DNA from: Streptomyces sp. NRRL F-5126
Lineage (GTDB): Bacteria > Actinomycetota > Actinomycetes > Streptomycetales > Streptomycetaceae
NCBI RefSeq assembly: GCF_000721265.1
Contig: NZ_JOFZ01000002.1
Coordinates: 186,001-250,000, forward strand
Direction: 5' to 3'
DNA: 64,000 nt
The notes beneath the pieces were generated by a model. That model saw nothing but the letters and a program-made list of their open reading frames with translations. It was not told the DNA's origin and did no database searches. Both the position numbers and the translations under genes were made by a program. Positions 62,582 to 64,000 of this stretch are shown piece by piece; the first letter of the stretch is position 1; each line of letters opens with the position of its first letter.

Positions 62582-63982
62582 CGTCCGCGCGTCCGTCTCG
62601 TCGGACGGCGCCGACGGCGCACCGTCCGACGGGTCGCCGCGGTGTCCCGTCACGTACCGCGCGACGGCCACGGCGATGCCCACCGCCAGCCAGCACGCGC
62701 CGACGACGAGGGCCAGGTGGCTCGCCTTGATCAGCAGCGCGATGATGATCGCCACGCCGAGCGCCGGCACGACGGTCGCAGCCGTCCTGACGCCCGCCGA
62801 GCCCGCCCTGGTCTCCCGCCGCACCACGAAGTAGCCGAACACCGACGCGTGCAGCAGCACGAACGCGACCAGCGCGCCGACGGTCACCATCGAGGACAGC
62901 GTGTCGAGGCCGTTGGGCTGCGTCGCCGCCCAGATGGCGAGGATCAGCGTCGCGGCCGCCGAGACGAGGATCGCCGCGCGCGGCGTGCGCGTACGCGGGT
63001 TGACGCGGCCGAGCCAGGACGGCAGGTGGCCCTGGCGTGCCATCCCGTACATGAGGCGGCTCACGGCCGCCTGCGCCACCAGCGCGGAGAACACCGGGCC
63101 CACCGCCTTCACGGCGCTGACCGTCGTGCCGAACCAGCCGCCGATCGCGTGCCTGATGACCGTGTAGAAGGCCGTGCCCTGCTCGTCGGGGTGCGCGGCC
63201 AGGTGCTGCGGGCTGACGTCGCTGACCAGGTCGGCCAGGTACGTCTGCGCCACGAACAGCAGGCCCGCGAGCGCCAGGCAGAACAGCACGGCCCTGCCGA
63301 CCTGCCGTGAGCTTCCGGTGTTCTCCTCGGCGAACGTCGCGATCGCGTCGAAGCCGAGGAAGGACAGCACGGCGACCGAGACCGCGCCGAGCACGCCGCC
63401 GATCGCCAGGTTCGACGTACTGGCCAGCGGGGAGAGCCAGCCCCTGCTCGGGCCGTCGTGGACGAGGACGACGATCGCGCCGACGATGAACATCGCGAGC
63501 ACGACCACCTCGATGACCAGCATGATCATGCCCACGCGTGCGGCGATGCCGACACCCGCGAGGTTGAGGGCCGTGAAGACGATGATGCCCACGCCCGTAG
63601 CGAGCCACGTCGGCACGCCCGACACCAGGGAGTGGGTCGCGATGCCGGTGAAGAGCGCGGCGACGGCCGGGATGAACAGGTAGTCGAGCCCCGCCATCCA
63701 CCCGGCGAAGAACCCGGGCCAGCGGCCGAGCCCCGCCGTCGCGTACGCCGAGACCGACCCGGCCCGCGGCACCGCCCGCGACATGCGGGCGTACGACCAG
63801 GCGGTGAAGCCCATCGCGACCGTGGCGACGACGAAGACGAGCGCGGTGGCCCCGCCGCTCTTGGCGTCGAGCACGCCGAAGACGCCCATCGGCGCGGTCG
63901 GGCCGATGAACAGCAGGCCGTAGACGATCAGGTCCTTGACCGAAAGCGTCCGTCGGAGGTGGATCGGGGCCTCGGATGCCAT
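62576..63982 (-). CDS. APC-superfamily amino-acid permease
   Basis: The 468-residue permease has about 12 helices and family landmarks: DLIVYGLLFIGPTAPMGVFG in helix 1, YARMSRAVPRAGSVSAYA, and SFLGFDAIATFAEENTGSSRQVGRAV in the middle. It should take up amino acids or polyamines by proton coupling, without a partner protein. The ATG at 63982 lies near the window edge, so its promoter is only partly visible. It converges with the S15 peptidase gene; free dipeptides and amino acids could feed it indirectly. Confidence 0.9.
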   Translation of the reverse strand: MASEAPIHLRRTLSVKDLIVYGLLFIGPTAPMGVFGVLDAKSGGATALVFVVATVAMGFTAWSYARMSRAVPRAGSVSAYATAGLGRWPGFFAGWMAGLDYLFIPAVAALFTGIATHSLVSGVPTWLATGVGIIVFTALNLAGVGIAARVGMIMLVIEVVVLAMFIVGAIVVLVHDGPSRGWLSPLASTSNLAIGGVLGAVSVAVLSFLGFDAIATFAEENTGSSRQVGRAVLFCLALAGLLFVAQTYLADLVSDVSPQHLAAHPDEQGTAFYTVIRHAIGGWFGTTVSAVKAVGPVFSALVAQAAVSRLMYGMARQGHLPSWLGRVNPRTRTPRAAILVSAAATLILAIWAATQPNGLDTLSSMVTVGALVAFVLLHASVFGYFVVRRETRAGSAGVRTAATVVPALGVAIIIALLIKASHLALVVGACWLAVGIAVAVARYVTGHRGDPSDGAPSAPSDETDARTP

Positions 63983-64000
63983 GGGGGGAGCTCCAGGTCG

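Overview
The window is very GC-rich (about 70% or more), uses GTG and TTG starts freely and packs genes with 4-base ATGA/GTGA overlaps. It is full of Tat/Sec-secreted hydrolases, TetR/MarR/GntR/ROK regulators and ECF-type control. This is the style of a Streptomyces chromosome, probably a region rich in accessory catabolism. One protein, the formylglycine-generating enzyme at 27584-28561, closely resembles my memory of the S. coelicolor enzyme. No rRNA, tRNA, CRISPR array, prophage or intact insertion sequence was seen.

Layout. 124-1915: a SAM methyltransferase, a broken MmyB-type regulator remnant and a phosphoribosyltransferase. 2144-10203: a sugar-acid catabolic regulon. It holds a binding-protein ABC importer with four genes joined by 4-base overlaps, an FCD/GntR regulator, an IlvD/Edd-type sugar-acid dehydratase and a DapA-family aldolase. 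Three copies of a TCRTATAYGA-like operator tie it together. 10244-13100: a redox or nitrosative-stress-like group with a membrane protein, two cupins, a Cys-bearing SufR-like HTH regulator and a hemerythrin-like/DUF2249 protein. 13288-20305: a probable copper module with a PepSY membrane protein, a Met-rich DUF5134-like protein, an ECF sigma factor, two Met-rich membrane proteins, a CopA-type Cu+-ATPase and a PCuAC-like protein.

20326-28561: a sulfated-substrate utilisation cluster. A secreted GH43-like glycosidase is divergent from a ROK regulator, a TauABC-like importer, a Cys-type sulfatase and its formylglycine-generating enzyme. 28573-43294: two TrmB/LuxR-like regulators, each next to a secreted S53 (sedolisin) peptidase. 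Between them lie an alpha-mannan pair (GH92 with two ricin domains, and GH76) separated by two LacI-type palindromes, and a DUF574-like methyltransferase. 43354-45382: NmrA and SnoaL-like proteins divergent from a TetR gene with twin operators. 45437-48844: a complete-looking L-carnitine catabolic operon (thioesterase, carnitine 3-dehydrogenase, beta-keto acid cleavage enzyme) headed by an XRE-TetR fusion regulator. 48973-53217: a giant S53 peptidase with kelch and carboxypeptidase-regulatory-like domains.

53800-63982: a set of small regulated units. These are SDR/TetR; a lipoprotein; a CxxC flavoprotein with a 14-TM exporter; MarR with an epoxide-hydrolase-like enzyme; a secreted S15 peptidase; and an APC amino-acid permease.

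The secreted S53 and S15 peptidases together with GH92/GH76/GH43 and the sulfatase suggest attack on glycoproteins or fungal and algal cell-wall mannoproteins, followed by import. The best candidates for an under-described system are the regulator-peptidase pairs and the sulfatase/FGE/GH43 cluster with its divergent inverted operators. All functional statements are inferences from sequence read by eye; no searches were run.
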